From Actinomycetospora succinea (lineage in GTDB: Bacteria; Actinomycetota; Actinomycetes; Mycobacteriales; Pseudonocardiaceae), in assembly GCF_004363095.1 (NCBI RefSeq), contig NZ_SNYO01000004.1, positions 437,905-501,904 on the forward strand: a DNA stretch of 64,000 bases, written 5' to 3'. Below the pieces are notes generated by a model. The model made no database searches. It worked only from the letters and a program-made list of their open reading frames with translations, and was not told where the DNA came from. The translations under genes were made by a program, and so were the position numbers. Below are positions 8,689-17,345 of this stretch, piece by piece. Every line of letters starts with the position of its first letter. The first letter of the stretch is position 1.

Positions 8689-9090
8689 ATGACCTCGTAT
8701 GCCGCCCACGCCACAACCCCGACCGCCACCACCGGCCCGCGGCGCGCGGTGCAGGTTACCGGGGTGCTCGCGGTGCTCGTCCTGCTCTGGCAGTTCGTGA
8801 CCGCCGGGATGCTGCTGCCGCGCGGCGGCCCGCTCGACCTGCACGCCGCCGGGGCGATCGCGCTGCACGTCGCGTCCGGTCTGCTCGCGATCGCCGCGGT
8901 CTTCTACGCCCGCGCCGCGCGGGGCCCGTGGTGGCCGGCGGTCGTCGCGGCGGTCGTGTTCGTGCTGGGCTTCGTGCAGGCGTACGCCGGCGAGGTCGGC
9001 AACCTGGCCCTGCACGTGCCGTGCGCCGTCGTCCTCACGATCGGCACGGTGTGGGTGGCAGCCTGGTCGTTCACCGTCGGTCGTTCCTGA
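8689..9090 (+). CDS. four-helix membrane protein, unknown function
   Basis: 133 residues with four predicted transmembrane helices (about 22-44, 50-72, 78-100 and 106-128) after a Thr/Ala-rich N-terminus. ATG 8689 is preceded by GGGAGG at about 8 bases. It sits 23 bases before a sigma-factor gene and may share its transcript. No motif indicates a function. Confidence 0.7.
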   Translation: MTSYAAHATTPTATTGPRRAVQVTGVLAVLVLLWQFVTAGMLLPRGGPLDLHAAGAIALHVASGLLAIAAVFYARAARGPWWPAVVAAVVFVLGFVQAYAGEVGNLALHVPCAVVLTIGTVWVAAWSFTVGRS

Positions 9091-9113
9091 CGGCTCGGCG
9101 CGGGGGAGGCGGG

Positions 9114-9623
9114 GTGACGTCGGACGCGGACCTCATCCGCCTGCTGCACGAGCGCCACGGCGCCTTGCTCTGGGCCGTCGCGATGCGGACGACGGCCGAC
9201 CCGGGGCGGGCGCAGGACGCCGTGCAGGAGACGCTGGTGCGCGCGTGGCGGCATGTCGACGCGCTCGACGAGAGCCGCGGCGACCCGCGCCCCTGGCTGT
9301 TGCGGACCCTGCGCAACGTGCTGATCGACGAGTGGCGGGCGCGCTCGGTGCGCCCGGAGGTGCTCGTCGACGACGTCGGCGAGCCCGACCTCGCCGTCGC
9401 CGACCACGCCGACGCCGCCGCCCAGGCCTGGGTCGTCGACGCCGCGCTCGCGCGCCTGTCCCCGGAGCACCGCGCGGTCCTGGCGGAGTGCTACTACCGG
9501 GGTCGGTCGGTGCGCGAGGCCGCGGCGGTGCTGGGGGTGCCGCCGGGCACGGTCAAGTCGCGCACCCACTACGCGCTGCGGGCGCTGCGCCTGGTGCTGG
9601 AGGAGATGGGGATCGGGGTATGA
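9114..9623 (+). CDS. ECF RNA polymerase sigma factor
   Basis: 169 residues with the two ECF domains. Sigma region 2 (about residues 8-75, including DAVQETLVRAWRH and RPWLLRTLRNVLIDEWRAR) recognises the minus-10, and region 4 (about residues 110-165, with LSPEHRAVLAECYYRGRSVREAA..LGVPPGTVKSR) is the minus-35-binding HTH. GTG 9114 follows a GGGGGAGG ribosome site. The stop overlaps the ATG of the anti-sigma gene, the classical coupled arrangement; the pair resembles mycobacterial SigL/RslA in layout. The stimulus is unknown. Confidence 0.9.
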   Translation: MTSDADLIRLLHERHGALLWAVAMRTTADPGRAQDAVQETLVRAWRHVDALDESRGDPRPWLLRTLRNVLIDEWRARSVRPEVLVDDVGEPDLAVADHADAAAQAWVVDAALARLSPEHRAVLAECYYRGRSVREAAAVLGVPPGTVKSRTHYALRALRLVLEEMGIGV

Positions 9624-10279
9624 GCTGCCCGCACCGCTTCGACGTCGGCGTCTACGTCCTCGGCGCGCTCGAGCCGGCCGAGCGCGAGGCCTTCGAGGCC
9701 CACCTGGCCGGTTGCGACGCCTGCGCGCGCTCCCTCAACGAGGTCGCGGGCCTGCCCGGGCTGCTGGCACGGGCGCCGGAGCCGTCGCTCGAGACGGCGG
9801 AACCCTCGGCGCCACCGCCGGACCTGCTCGACGGCGGTCTGCGCCGCGTCCGCCGGCGCCGCTGGGCCGGACGCGCGGTCGCGGCGGTCGCCGTGGTGCT
9901 GGCGCTGCTCGGCGGGCTCGGGATCGCGGCGTGGTCGGGGGCGTCCGCGCCCTCGACGTCACGCGAGCTGGCCCTGCCGCCGGTCGCCGACTCCGAGTCC
10001 TCGGGCCTCGCCGGCCTCACCGCCCGGCCGTGGGGCACCCAGATCGCGCTGACCTGCCGTTACGTGGGCGAGCCGCACCCCGCGCCGCCGCCCGACACCC
10101 CGCGTACCACCTACGTCCTCGTCGTCCGCTCGCCCGACGGCGGCGAGCAGGAGATCGCGCGCTGGAGCCCCCCGCCGGGCCAGGACGTCACGGTCACCGC
10201 GGCCACCGACCTCCCGCCGGACCGCGTGCGCGGGCTGGAGGTGCGCACGGCGACCGGCCAGGCGGTCATGCGCTCCTGA
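9620..10279 (+). CDS. zinc-binding anti-sigma factor
   Basis: 219 residues. The N-terminal domain has the ZAS signature H28-x3-C32-x2-C35 with an upstream Cys3/His5, expected to bind zinc and hold the cognate sigma factor. One transmembrane helix at about residues 84-106 leads to an extracytoplasmic domain of about 110 residues ending in a beta-rich sensor. It overlaps the sigma gene by ATGA and meets the SpoIIE-type phosphatase tail to tail with no gap. Release of sigma by zinc loss, oxidation or proteolysis is inferred from the family. Confidence 0.88.
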   Translation: MSCPHRFDVGVYVLGALEPAEREAFEAHLAGCDACARSLNEVAGLPGLLARAPEPSLETAEPSAPPPDLLDGGLRRVRRRRWAGRAVAAVAVVLALLGGLGIAAWSGASAPSTSRELALPPVADSESSGLAGLTARPWGTQIALTCRYVGEPHPAPPPDTPRTTYVLVVRSPDGGEQEIARWSPPPGQDVTVTAATDLPPDRVRGLEVRTATGQAVMRS

Positions 10280-12250
10280 TCACGGCGACGGCAGGACCGC
10301 GCCGTCGAGCAGGTCGTCGAGGCCCGTGAGCGCGAGTACGCGGCCCGAGACGCTCGCGCCCGCCGCGTGCAGGCGCAGGCCGGGGAGGTCGCGGCGCAGC
10401 TCGTGCACGGTCTGCACTGCGGCGCTGGAGAACACCGAGACGCCGTGGAGGTCGACGGTCAGCTCCCGCGCCCCGCCGCGGGCGACCTCGAGCACGCGGT
10501 GGCGGAAGCGCTCGACCGTGCCGGTGTCGAGCGGGCCGCTCACCGCGAGCACGTCGGGCCCGCGCTGCTCGGTCGCCAGGTCCTCGGCGACGCCGTGACC
10601 GGGCCCGGTCACGGCGTCGTCGTACGAGCCGACGAGGACGTCGCGGCGCACCGGCGCCGCCAGCGTCACCGTGGTGCCGGCGGGCCCGGTGACGACGTCG
10701 ACCCGGTCGACCAGGCCGCGCATCATCATCAGCCCCCGGCCGCGCGGGCCCGGGTCGTCGGCGGCGGGGCGCCAGGTCCCGGAGTCGGCGACGGTGACGG
10801 TCACGCGGCCGTCGTCGTCGAGCGCCGCGGCGACACGGGCGCCGACGCCGTCCGCGGGCGGCTCGGGGTGAGCGTGCTCGAGCGCGTTGGTCGCGGCCTC
10901 GCCGGCCGCGTGCGTCAGCGCCAGCGCGTCGTCCTCCCCGACCCCGGTCGCGTCGAGCCACGCGTCGAGCGCTCGGCGCAGCGTGCGCAGACCGCGCGGG
11001 TCGGCCGGGATCTCGAGCGCGAAGGGTTCCGGGGGCTCGGCGGTGCGCTTGACGGCGAGCAGGGTCGCGTCGTCGGCGTGGCCGCCGCCCGTCCAGCCCA
11101 TGCGCTCCACGGTGAGCGCGGCGATCCGGTCGACCTGCGCGGTCGGGACCGTCGCGTCGTCCTCGACGTGCTCGTGGCCGGCGGCGACGGCGGTGCGCGC
11201 GAGTGCCTCGAGGCCCTCGTCGAGCGGGTGCCCGGGCCGTTCGACGAGGCCGTCGGTGTAGAGCACGAGCACGTCGCCGGGGTCGAGCCGGTCGACGGTC
11301 GGCGTGGGGGTGGCGGGCGCCCCGGTGCCCAGGGGCGGGCCGGCGGCGACGTCGATCCACCGCGCCGTGCCGTCGGCGGTGACCACGAACGGCGGCGGGT
11401 GCGCGGCGGCCGCCACCTCCAGCTCCCCGGTGCGCGGGTCGAGGACGGCGACGCACACGGTCGCGGCGCGGGTCGCCCGCTCGCGCGCGGCGAAGCGGTC
11501 GAGCTCGGCGAGGGTCCCCGCGACGCCCCGGTCGGCCTCGAGCGCGTTCCCGCCGATCGCCCGCAGCCGCCCCATCGCCGCGGACGCGGACGCGCCGTGG
11601 CCGACGACGTCGCCGACCGCGACCGCCACCCGGCCGTCGGCGAGCGGCACCGCGTCGAACCAGTCGCCGCCGGCGGCCAGCTCCTGCCCGGCCACGACGT
11701 AGCGCGCGGCGAGACGCGCTCGTGGCAGCACCGGCAGCCCGGTCGGCAGCATCGAGCGCTGCAGCGTGAGCACGACGTCCTGCGCGGCCTGCCGGCGCCG
11801 TTCCGACTCGGCGGCCGAGGTCTCGGCCTCGCGCCGGCGCAGCACGTCCTCGGTGACCCGGCCAATGTGCACCGTCATGCCGCGCATCGAGCCGTCGGCG
11901 TGGTGGGTGGGGACGAAGGTGTAGGAGTACCAGTCCTCCTCGAGGCGGCCGTCGCCGTCGCGGTCGACGAGGATGCGCCGCTCGTCGCCGATCACCGGCT
12001 CGCCGCGGGTCCAGACCTCGTCGAGCGTCTCGAACACCTGCTGGCCCTCGAGCTCCGGCGCGACCTCCCGGATGGGACGCCCGACGATGCCGGGCCGGAA
12101 GCCCATGCTCGCCCGGGCGGCGCGGTTGGCGGCGACGACGCGGTGCTCGGGGCCCTCGAACGCCCAGAGCACCGCGGGGATGTCCTCGAAGGCGGCGACG
12201 ACGTCCGTGGGGATTCCCGCCGGCGCCTCGTCGGCAGCGTCTGCGGCCAT
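10280..12250 (-). CDS. PAS-SpoIIE phosphatase-HATPase-STAS signalling protein
   Basis: About 656 residues carrying a whole partner-switching module on one chain. A PAS domain (about 10-120, with LWAFEGPEHRVVAANRAA) is followed by a PP2C/SpoIIE phosphatase (about 150-360, with GGDWFDAVPL and VAVGDVVGHGASA metal-binding motifs), an RsbW-like HATPase (about 400-510, with HAAGEAATNALEHAHP and RGRGLMMMRGLVD) and a C-terminal STAS domain (about 540-640, with VDLHGVSVFSSAAVQ). The STAS serine is the probable switch site. ATG 12250 is preferred over GTG 12283 because CACGCT lies 6 bases upstream, fitting the local leaderless pattern. It would tune a sigma factor or anti-anti-sigma network; the target is unknown. 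Confidence 0.87.
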   Translation of the reverse strand: MAADAADEAPAGIPTDVVAAFEDIPAVLWAFEGPEHRVVAANRAARASMGFRPGIVGRPIREVAPELEGQQVFETLDEVWTRGEPVIGDERRILVDRDGDGRLEEDWYSYTFVPTHHADGSMRGMTVHIGRVTEDVLRRREAETSAAESERRRQAAQDVVLTLQRSMLPTGLPVLPRARLAARYVVAGQELAAGGDWFDAVPLADGRVAVAVGDVVGHGASASAAMGRLRAIGGNALEADRGVAGTLAELDRFAARERATRAATVCVAVLDPRTGELEVAAAAHPPPFVVTADGTARWIDVAAGPPLGTGAPATPTPTVDRLDPGDVLVLYTDGLVERPGHPLDEGLEALARTAVAAGHEHVEDDATVPTAQVDRIAALTVERMGWTGGGHADDATLLAVKRTAEPPEPFALEIPADPRGLRTLRRALDAWLDATGVGEDDALALTHAAGEAATNALEHAHPEPPADGVGARVAAALDDDGRVTVTVADSGTWRPAADDPGPRGRGLMMMRGLVDRVDVVTGPAGTTVTLAAPVRRDVLVGSYDDAVTGPGHGVAEDLATEQRGPDVLAVSGPLDTGTVERFRHRVLEVARGGARELTVDLHGVSVFSSAAVQTVHELRRDLPGLRLHAAGASVSGRVLALTGLDDLLDGAVLPSP

Positions 12251-12325
12251 GGCCCCAGCGTGTCCCGGGCGGACGGATCCCACACGTGCGGAGCGGCGGG
12301 CGGGCCGATGAGGACCGTGGCCGGG

Positions 12326-13216
12326 TTACCGGAACAGCGCGTAGCCCGACGCGTAGCCCAGGTCGACGAGCGCCGTGCCCGGCGCCGCGCGGTCGATCGC
12401 GGCGCGGACCGGCGCCGTGTCGATCGCCCGCGAGAAGCCGGGCAGCCAGTCGTCGTGGTGGCACGGCACGACCGTCCGCGCGCCGAGCGCCGCGGTCTGC
12501 TCGGTGACGAAGTCCGCGGTGGTGCCCTGCACGGGCTCGCCGTCGCGGTTGCCGCGTCCCGCGACGGCGAGGATGGCGACGTCCGGCGCCTGCTGACCGA
12601 GCACCCCGCTCCAGCTGCCGATGCTGTCCTGGAACAGCAGGCTGCCCTCCGAGGTCTCGACGACGAACACGAGCGCGCCGCCGTCACCGCGTTCGCCCTG
12701 GTCGGCGGCCTTCATGTGGGCGCGCACGTCCTCGCCCATCGCGCCGAACCCCGCCCACAGCGCCCGCATCCGCTCGGTCCGGTCCTGCAGCGTCAGCCCC
12801 GTCTCGCCGAGGCAGACCTCGTCGGCGGGCGGCATCGGCTGCGACGACCACACGCACGAGTGCAGGCTCGGCAGCACCCGCACCGACGTGCTCGCGTCCA
12901 GGGCGACCCGCTCGCCGCCGGCGACCGCGAGCAGCTGCTCCTCGGGCACGCCGGCGGCGGCGAGGACGCGCACCGACTCGTAGGAGCCGACGACCGTCGC
13001 GCCCGTGCGGACCGCGATCCGCTCGGCGCCCCACAGGTGGTCGAAGTGGCTGTGCCCGACGAGGATCCAGTCGGCGGCGGTGACGTCGTCGACGCCGACC
13101 CCGCTCTGCTCGGCGTCCGGGACGCGGTCCAGGTACGCGTCGAGCCACACCGTGAGGCCTTCCGCGGTGCGCAGGCGGAACGTCGCGCAGCCGTACCAGT
13201 CGAGGGTGGCGGTCAC
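12326..13216 (-). CDS. metallo-beta-lactamase-fold hydrolase coupled to helR
   Basis: 296 residues of the MBL superfamily, UlaG-like branch. The metal-site motif is GHSHFDHLWG (H55, H57, D59, H60), with further histidines at LPSLHSC and VVPCHHDDW and an acidic residue at LLFQDSIGSWSG, enough for a dinuclear site. The GTG start overlaps the helR stop (GTGA), so it should be co-translated with helR and fall under the same rifamycin-associated element. Its substrate is unknown. A drug-modifying or lactone/phosphodiester hydrolase role is only a hypothesis from context. Confidence 0.85.
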   Translation of the reverse strand: MTATLDWYGCATFRLRTAEGLTVWLDAYLDRVPDAEQSGVGVDDVTAADWILVGHSHFDHLWGAERIAVRTGATVVGSYESVRVLAAAGVPEEQLLAVAGGERVALDASTSVRVLPSLHSCVWSSQPMPPADEVCLGETGLTLQDRTERMRALWAGFGAMGEDVRAHMKAADQGERGDGGALVFVVETSEGSLLFQDSIGSWSGVLGQQAPDVAILAVAGRGNRDGEPVQGTTADFVTEQTAALGARTVVPCHHDDWLPGFSRAIDTAPVRAAIDRAAPGTALVDLGYASGYALFR

Positions 13217-15432
13217 GAGCCCACTCTGGCAGCGGGCGCCACCTCCGTCAGCCCGGTCAGCACCGCCGGCAGCGGCTCGCGGTGCAGGACGCCCAGGCGC
13301 TGGGTGGCGCGGGTGAGAGCGACGTAGAGGTCGGCGGCGCCCTGCGGCCCCTCGGCGAGGATCCGCTCGGGCTCGACGACCAGCACCGCGTCGAACTCGA
13401 GGCCCTTGGTCTCCGACGGGGGCACGACGCCCGGGACCCCGGCCGGCCCGATCACCACGCTCGTCCCCTCCCGCGGCGCCTCGGCGAGCACGAACTCCTC
13501 GATCGCCGCGGGCAGCTCGTCGGCCGTGACCTCCCGCGACCACGGCGCCACGCCGCTCGCGCGCACCGACTCCGGCGGCTCGACGTCCGGCGCGAACTCC
13601 GCGAGCAGCGCCGCCGCGACGGCCATGATCTCCGCGGGCGTGCGGTAGTTGACCGTCAGCGACCGGTACACCCACCGGTCGGCGACGTAGCGGTCGAGCA
13701 TCGCGCCCCACGACGTCGCGCCGGCGGGCGAGCGGCGCTGGGCGAGGTCGCCGACGACCGTGAACGCGCGGGCCGGGCAGCGGCGCATGAGCACCCGCCA
13801 GTCCATCGCCGAGAGCTCCTGGGCCTCGTCGACCACGACGTGCCGGTAGGTCCAGTCCCGGTCCGCGGCGGCCCGCTCGGCGAGCTCCCGGGTGTCCTCC
13901 TCGACGAAGCGGTCGGCGAGGACCCCGGCGTGCGTGAGGTCCTCGACCGTGAACCCGAGGTCCTCGTCCAGCTCCTCGCGGTCCAGCGTCAGGATCTCCA
14001 TGACCCCGGCCGCGTACTCCGCCTGGGCTGCCTGCTCGGCGACCTCGGCGCGGTCCTCGGCGCGCGCGGCCGCCGGGTCGCGGCCGAGCATGTCGACGAG
14101 CTCGTCGAGCAGCGGCACGTCCGACACCGTCCAGGCGGTGCCGTCGGCCCGCCACCACGCGGGGTCCGCGCCCGCCGCGCGCAGCCGCTCCGGGGACTCG
14201 TACAGCGGCGCGAGCAGGTCCTCGGGCGTCAGGACCGGCCAGAGCAGCTCGAGCGCGGCGGCGAACCCCTCGAGCTCGGCGAGCTCGTCGACGAGCTCGG
14301 TGCGCATCTGCTCCCACGCCGCCGTGTCGTCGCGGGTCAGCCAGCCCTTCCCGATCCGGCCGATCGCGCGCTCGGTGAGCACGTAGACGACGATCTCCCG
14401 GAACGTCGCCCGGGCTTCGTTGTGCGGCAGGCCGGTCGCCCGCGCCTCGTCGCGGGCCCACTCGGCGGTCGCGGCGTCGATCCGCACGGTGAGGTCCTGG
14501 AGCTCGATCGCGACGGGCTCCTCGGGCAGGCGCTGGCGGTCGGCGATCGCCGCGGCGAGCACGTCGAGCACCGCGAGCGATCCCTTGGACCGCGCCGCCT
14601 GCGGGCCGTCCTCGACGGTGACGTGCCGGCCCGGGACGAGGTCGCCGGGCGTCATGAACACGACGTCCGACTCGCCCAGCGACGGCAGCACCTGGCCGAT
14701 GTGGTCGAGGAACGCCGGGTTCGGGCCGACCACCAGCACGCCGTGGCGCTCGATGCGCTCGCGCTGGGTGTAGAGCAGGTACGCGACGCGGTGCAGTGCG
14801 ACCACGGTCTTCCCGGTGCCCGGGCCGCCCTCGATGACGGTCACGCCCGGGTGCTCGAGGCGGATGATCTCGTCCTGCTCGGCCTGGATCGTGGCGACGA
14901 TGTCGCGCATGCCCTCGCCGCGCGGCGCGTTCACCGCGGCCAGGAGAGCGGCGTCCGCGTCGTTGCCGTCGTCGTGGCCGCCGTCCTTCCCCGGACGCCC
15001 CAGCACCTCGTCGGTGAAATCGACGATCCGGCGCCCCCGGGTGTGGAACTGGCGGCGCCGGCGCATGTTCTCCGGATTCGCGCCGGTCGCGGTGTAGAAC
15101 GGTCGCGCGGCCGGCGCGCGCCAATCCATCAGCAACGGCTCGAAGTCGTTCTCCTCGTCGAGGATCCCGATCCGGCCGATGTAGGAACGGTCGCCGTCCA
15201 GGTCGTCGAGCCGGCCGAAGCACAGCCCGTTGTCGGCGACGTCCAGCCTCCTGACCTGCGCCGCGGTGGCCCGGACCCGCACGTCCCGGTCCATCGGCGA
15301 CTCGCCGTCGCCCCGCAGCGCCCTGCGGTGGTCCCGACGCGCCTGCGCCCGCGCGGCGTCGAGACGGTCGTACAGCCCGGCCACGTGGCGCCGTTCGTCC
15401 CGCAATTCCTCGTCGTGCTCGTGCTCCGACAC
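13213..15432 (-). CDS. helR: HelR/HelD-type RNA polymerase-recycling ATPase
   Basis: 739 residues of the UvrD-like HelD/HelR family. These proteins enter the RNA polymerase channels, release stalled enzyme and, for HelR, can displace rifamycins. A coiled-coil-type N-terminus (about residues 1-45) precedes Walker A GGPGTGKTVVALHR (about 202-215), Walker B VVDEAQELSAMDW, KGLEFDAVLVVEPERI, and the late LYVALTRATQRL arginine-finger motif. GTG 15432 has an AGGAGG site. A 19-bp element nearly identical to the rifamycin-associated element lies in its leader, which is the main reason for calling helR rather than a generic HelD. Confidence 0.88.
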   Translation of the reverse strand: MSEHEHDEELRDERRHVAGLYDRLDAARAQARRDHRRALRGDGESPMDRDVRVRATAAQVRRLDVADNGLCFGRLDDLDGDRSYIGRIGILDEENDFEPLLMDWRAPAARPFYTATGANPENMRRRRQFHTRGRRIVDFTDEVLGRPGKDGGHDDGNDADAALLAAVNAPRGEGMRDIVATIQAEQDEIIRLEHPGVTVIEGGPGTGKTVVALHRVAYLLYTQRERIERHGVLVVGPNPAFLDHIGQVLPSLGESDVVFMTPGDLVPGRHVTVEDGPQAARSKGSLAVLDVLAAAIADRQRLPEEPVAIELQDLTVRIDAATAEWARDEARATGLPHNEARATFREIVVYVLTERAIGRIGKGWLTRDDTAAWEQMRTELVDELAELEGFAAALELLWPVLTPEDLLAPLYESPERLRAAGADPAWWRADGTAWTVSDVPLLDELVDMLGRDPAAARAEDRAEVAEQAAQAEYAAGVMEILTLDREELDEDLGFTVEDLTHAGVLADRFVEEDTRELAERAAADRDWTYRHVVVDEAQELSAMDWRVLMRRCPARAFTVVGDLAQRRSPAGATSWGAMLDRYVADRWVYRSLTVNYRTPAEIMAVAAALLAEFAPDVEPPESVRASGVAPWSREVTADELPAAIEEFVLAEAPREGTSVVIGPAGVPGVVPPSETKGLEFDAVLVVEPERILAEGPQGAADLYVALTRATQRLGVLHREPLPAVLTGLTEVAPAARVGS

Positions 15433-15476
15433 AGGCCTCCTCGCGATGTCGACCGGGGAAGTGTGCGGAACGACCC

Positions 15477-15495
15477 GGGTCTTGCGGCAAGTCCC
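15477..15495 (-). promoter_or_regulatory. rifamycin-associated element (RAE) in helR leader
   Basis: The 19-bp sequence GGGTCTTGCGGCAAGTCCC matches the published RAE dyad GGGGCTTGCGGCAAGCCCC at 17 of 19 positions. Both differences are symmetric G/C-to-T changes, so the CTTGC-G-GCAAG core is intact. It lies 45-63 bases before the helR start, just downstream of a TATAGC minus-10-like box (15503-15508, minus strand). RAEs precede rifamycin-inducible rph, rox, arr and helR genes in actinobacteria. Confidence 0.85.
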
Positions 15496-15502
15496 CCGGC
15501 CC

Positions 15503-15508
15503 GCTATA
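15503..15508 (-). promoter_or_regulatory. possible minus-10 box of helR promoter
   Basis: On the minus strand this reads TATAGC, immediately upstream of the RAE and about 70 bases before the helR start codon. No convincing minus-35 is seen 17-18 bases further upstream, so an activator or RNA polymerase-state-dependent promoter is possible. Confidence 0.4.
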
Positions 15509-15533
15509 CGTTGGATACGGCGGAAGTGGCGCG

Positions 15534-16511
15534 TCAGGCGTCCAGGCCGAACATCGTGCGCGCGGTGCGGTGCGCGACGGCCTCCCGGTCCTCCGGGCCG
15601 AGCTCGCCGAGGAAGCTCTCGATCTCCGCCGCCGTGGGCTGCTGGAACGGGTAGTCGGTGGAGAACACCAGCCGGTCGGCGGTCGTCACCGACAGCGCGT
15701 GGCGCAGCAGCGCCGGGGTGAACATGCCCGAGCTGGTGACGACGACGTTGCTCCGGACGTAGTCCGAGATCGACCGCTCGAGGCCGCGGACCCGCGCGAG
15801 GCCGTCGGCGCGGTCGAGCCAGAACAGCAGCAGCTCGCCCCAGTGACCGAGCACGATCTGCAGGTCGGGGTGCCGGTCGAACGTCCCGCGCAGGATCAGC
15901 CGCAGCGCCGCGGTGGCGGCCTCCACGTGCCAGCCCCAGCCGAACGTCGCGAGCCCGAGGTCGGTGACCGGGTCGAAGCCGCGGTAGACGGCGTCGCGCA
16001 CGCCGTCGGCCGGGATCTGGGGGTGGATGAAGATCGGCAGGTTCCGCGCAGAGGCCACGGTGAACACGTGGTCGAAGACGGGGTCGTCGAGCAGGAGGTC
16101 GCGGGCGCGGCCGTGCACCATCGCGCCGACGTGCCCGAGGCCGGCGGCGCGCTCCAGCTCCGCGGCGGCCGCGTCCGGCGCCGTGAGGGGCAGCGTCGCC
16201 ATGGCCCGCAGCCGCGTCGGGTGCCGGTCGACGGCCTCGGCGACGGCGTCGTTCGCGTCGCGGGCGAGCGGGACGGCGTCGCCCGCGGGCAGCGCCTGGG
16301 TGCCCGGCGGGGCGTGGGACACGATCGCGAGGTCGATGCCCTGCGCGTCCATCGCCCGCAGGCGCAGCTCACCGAGGTCAGCCAGGCGCTCGAGGGTGTC
16401 GCCGCGGTCGTTGAGGGCGAGGCTCTCGTCGGCCTCACCCGGCGGGAGGGCCTCGAGCGCAGCGATGACGCCCGGCGAGGTCCAGTGCTCTTCGACGGCG
16501 ATCAGCGGCAC
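15534..16511 (-). CDS. amidohydrolase family protein (resorcylate decarboxylase/ACMSD-like)
   Basis: 325 residues of the PF04909-type amidohydrolases. Metal ligands fit E-x-H near the N-terminus (IAVEEHW), a mid-protein FIHPQ histidine, the ILGHWGELLLFWLDR motif, and the catalytic aspartate in LVFSTDYPF. These motifs are closest to gamma-resorcylate/2,3-dihydroxybenzoate decarboxylases, nonoxidative zinc decarboxylases of phenolic acids. The start GTG 16511 lies inside the end of the GPP34 gene. Given the aromatic clusters elsewhere in the window, decarboxylation of a hydroxybenzoate is plausible; a hydrolase is possible. Confidence 0.82.
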   Translation of the reverse strand: MPLIAVEEHWTSPGVIAALEALPPGEADESLALNDRGDTLERLADLGELRLRAMDAQGIDLAIVSHAPPGTQALPAGDAVPLARDANDAVAEAVDRHPTRLRAMATLPLTAPDAAAAELERAAGLGHVGAMVHGRARDLLLDDPVFDHVFTVASARNLPIFIHPQIPADGVRDAVYRGFDPVTDLGLATFGWGWHVEAATAALRLILRGTFDRHPDLQIVLGHWGELLLFWLDRADGLARVRGLERSISDYVRSNVVVTSSGMFTPALLRHALSVTTADRLVFSTDYPFQQPTAAEIESFLGELGPEDREAVAHRTARTMFGLDA

Positions 16512-17240
16512 GGCGAGCAGTGTTCCCGCCGGCGCGCGGCGGGGTCCATCGCCGGGGCGAGCGGGATGGCGCGACGGCCCGGGGCCCGGCGAGGCGCAGG
16601 AACGACACGCGGGCCACCGGCCTCCGCGCGCCGGGCCGCGAGCGACCACAGGGTGCCCATCCGCAGCCCCGGGAGCCGGGCCTCGACGTGGCCGGCGACG
16701 GCCCGGAACGCGTCGCGGTGCCGGTGCTGCTCGCGGACCCCGAACGTCGTCGCGATGCCGCCGTCGGCCGCGAGCAGGGCGAGCACGGGCGTCCTCGGTG
16801 CGCAGGTCCCGGCCGCCGAGCACGGCGCCGCGCACCCGATCCCGCAGCGCCGCCGCCGGCGCCGGGTCGGCGAGGTAGGCGCGGCGGACGGGGAACAGGT
16901 TCCACGTCCGTGAGCGGGAGGTGCGCAGCGTCTCGGCCGCCGCGAGCGCGTCGAGCACCGCGTCCTCGGCCCCGTCGTGGTCCTCGTCCACCACGTCGAA
17001 CCAGGCCCGCGGCCGGTGGGGCGGGACGGCGCGCAGGACGGTGGCGAGGAAGGGGTCGGCGGGCGTGGCGCCGGCGGCCCGCTCGACCCGCCCGTCGACC
17101 GGGCGGAGGTGACCGCGCAGGGCCAGCTCGGCGACGGCCGCCGCGCGCAGGAGCGGTCCGCGGACCAGGGCGCTCGTGACGTCGAGCCGGTCGCGGGCGG
17201 GGTCGTGGGAGAGCAGGAGCAGCTGCTGGGGCAGGTCCAC
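16502..17240 (-). pseudogene. GPP34 family protein, frameshifted
   Basis: The N-terminal 150 residues starting at GTG 17240 (VDLPQQLLLLSHDP..) and the segment WFDVVDE..WNLFPVRRAYLADP match the GPP34/GOLPH3-like domain. Around 16785-16795 the homologous frame jumps: the original frame continues as Arg/Pro-rich nonsense, while the next frame reads VLALLAADGGIATTF and continues to a TGA at 16502. That stop overlaps the amidohydrolase start by 10 bases, as for an intact neighbour. A one-base insertion (or two-base loss) explains it. It may be a true mutation or a sequencing error. Bacterial GPP34 function is unknown; eukaryotic members bind phosphoinositide. Confidence 0.65.
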
Positions 17241-17345
17241 GGGAAGGAGCCGACACCGTGCCGCGGCGGCAGGGTCAAGCGTGCTCCGGATCACTTCGCC
17301 GCGGGTCTTGAGTGTGCCGCGACGGCCGGGTGTTCCGTCGATCCC

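Noticed and set aside
10367..13327. A plus-strand open frame of nearly 1,000 codons
   Set aside because: Arg/Val/Gly-rich shadow of the SpoIIE-type phosphatase and MBL genes on the other strand; no domain motif and no suitable start.
12326..15490. Apparent long fusion of HelR region and MBL-fold hydrolase
   Set aside because: The upstream part is an out-of-frame shadow of helR. The MBL protein begins at GTG 13216, overlapping the helR stop.
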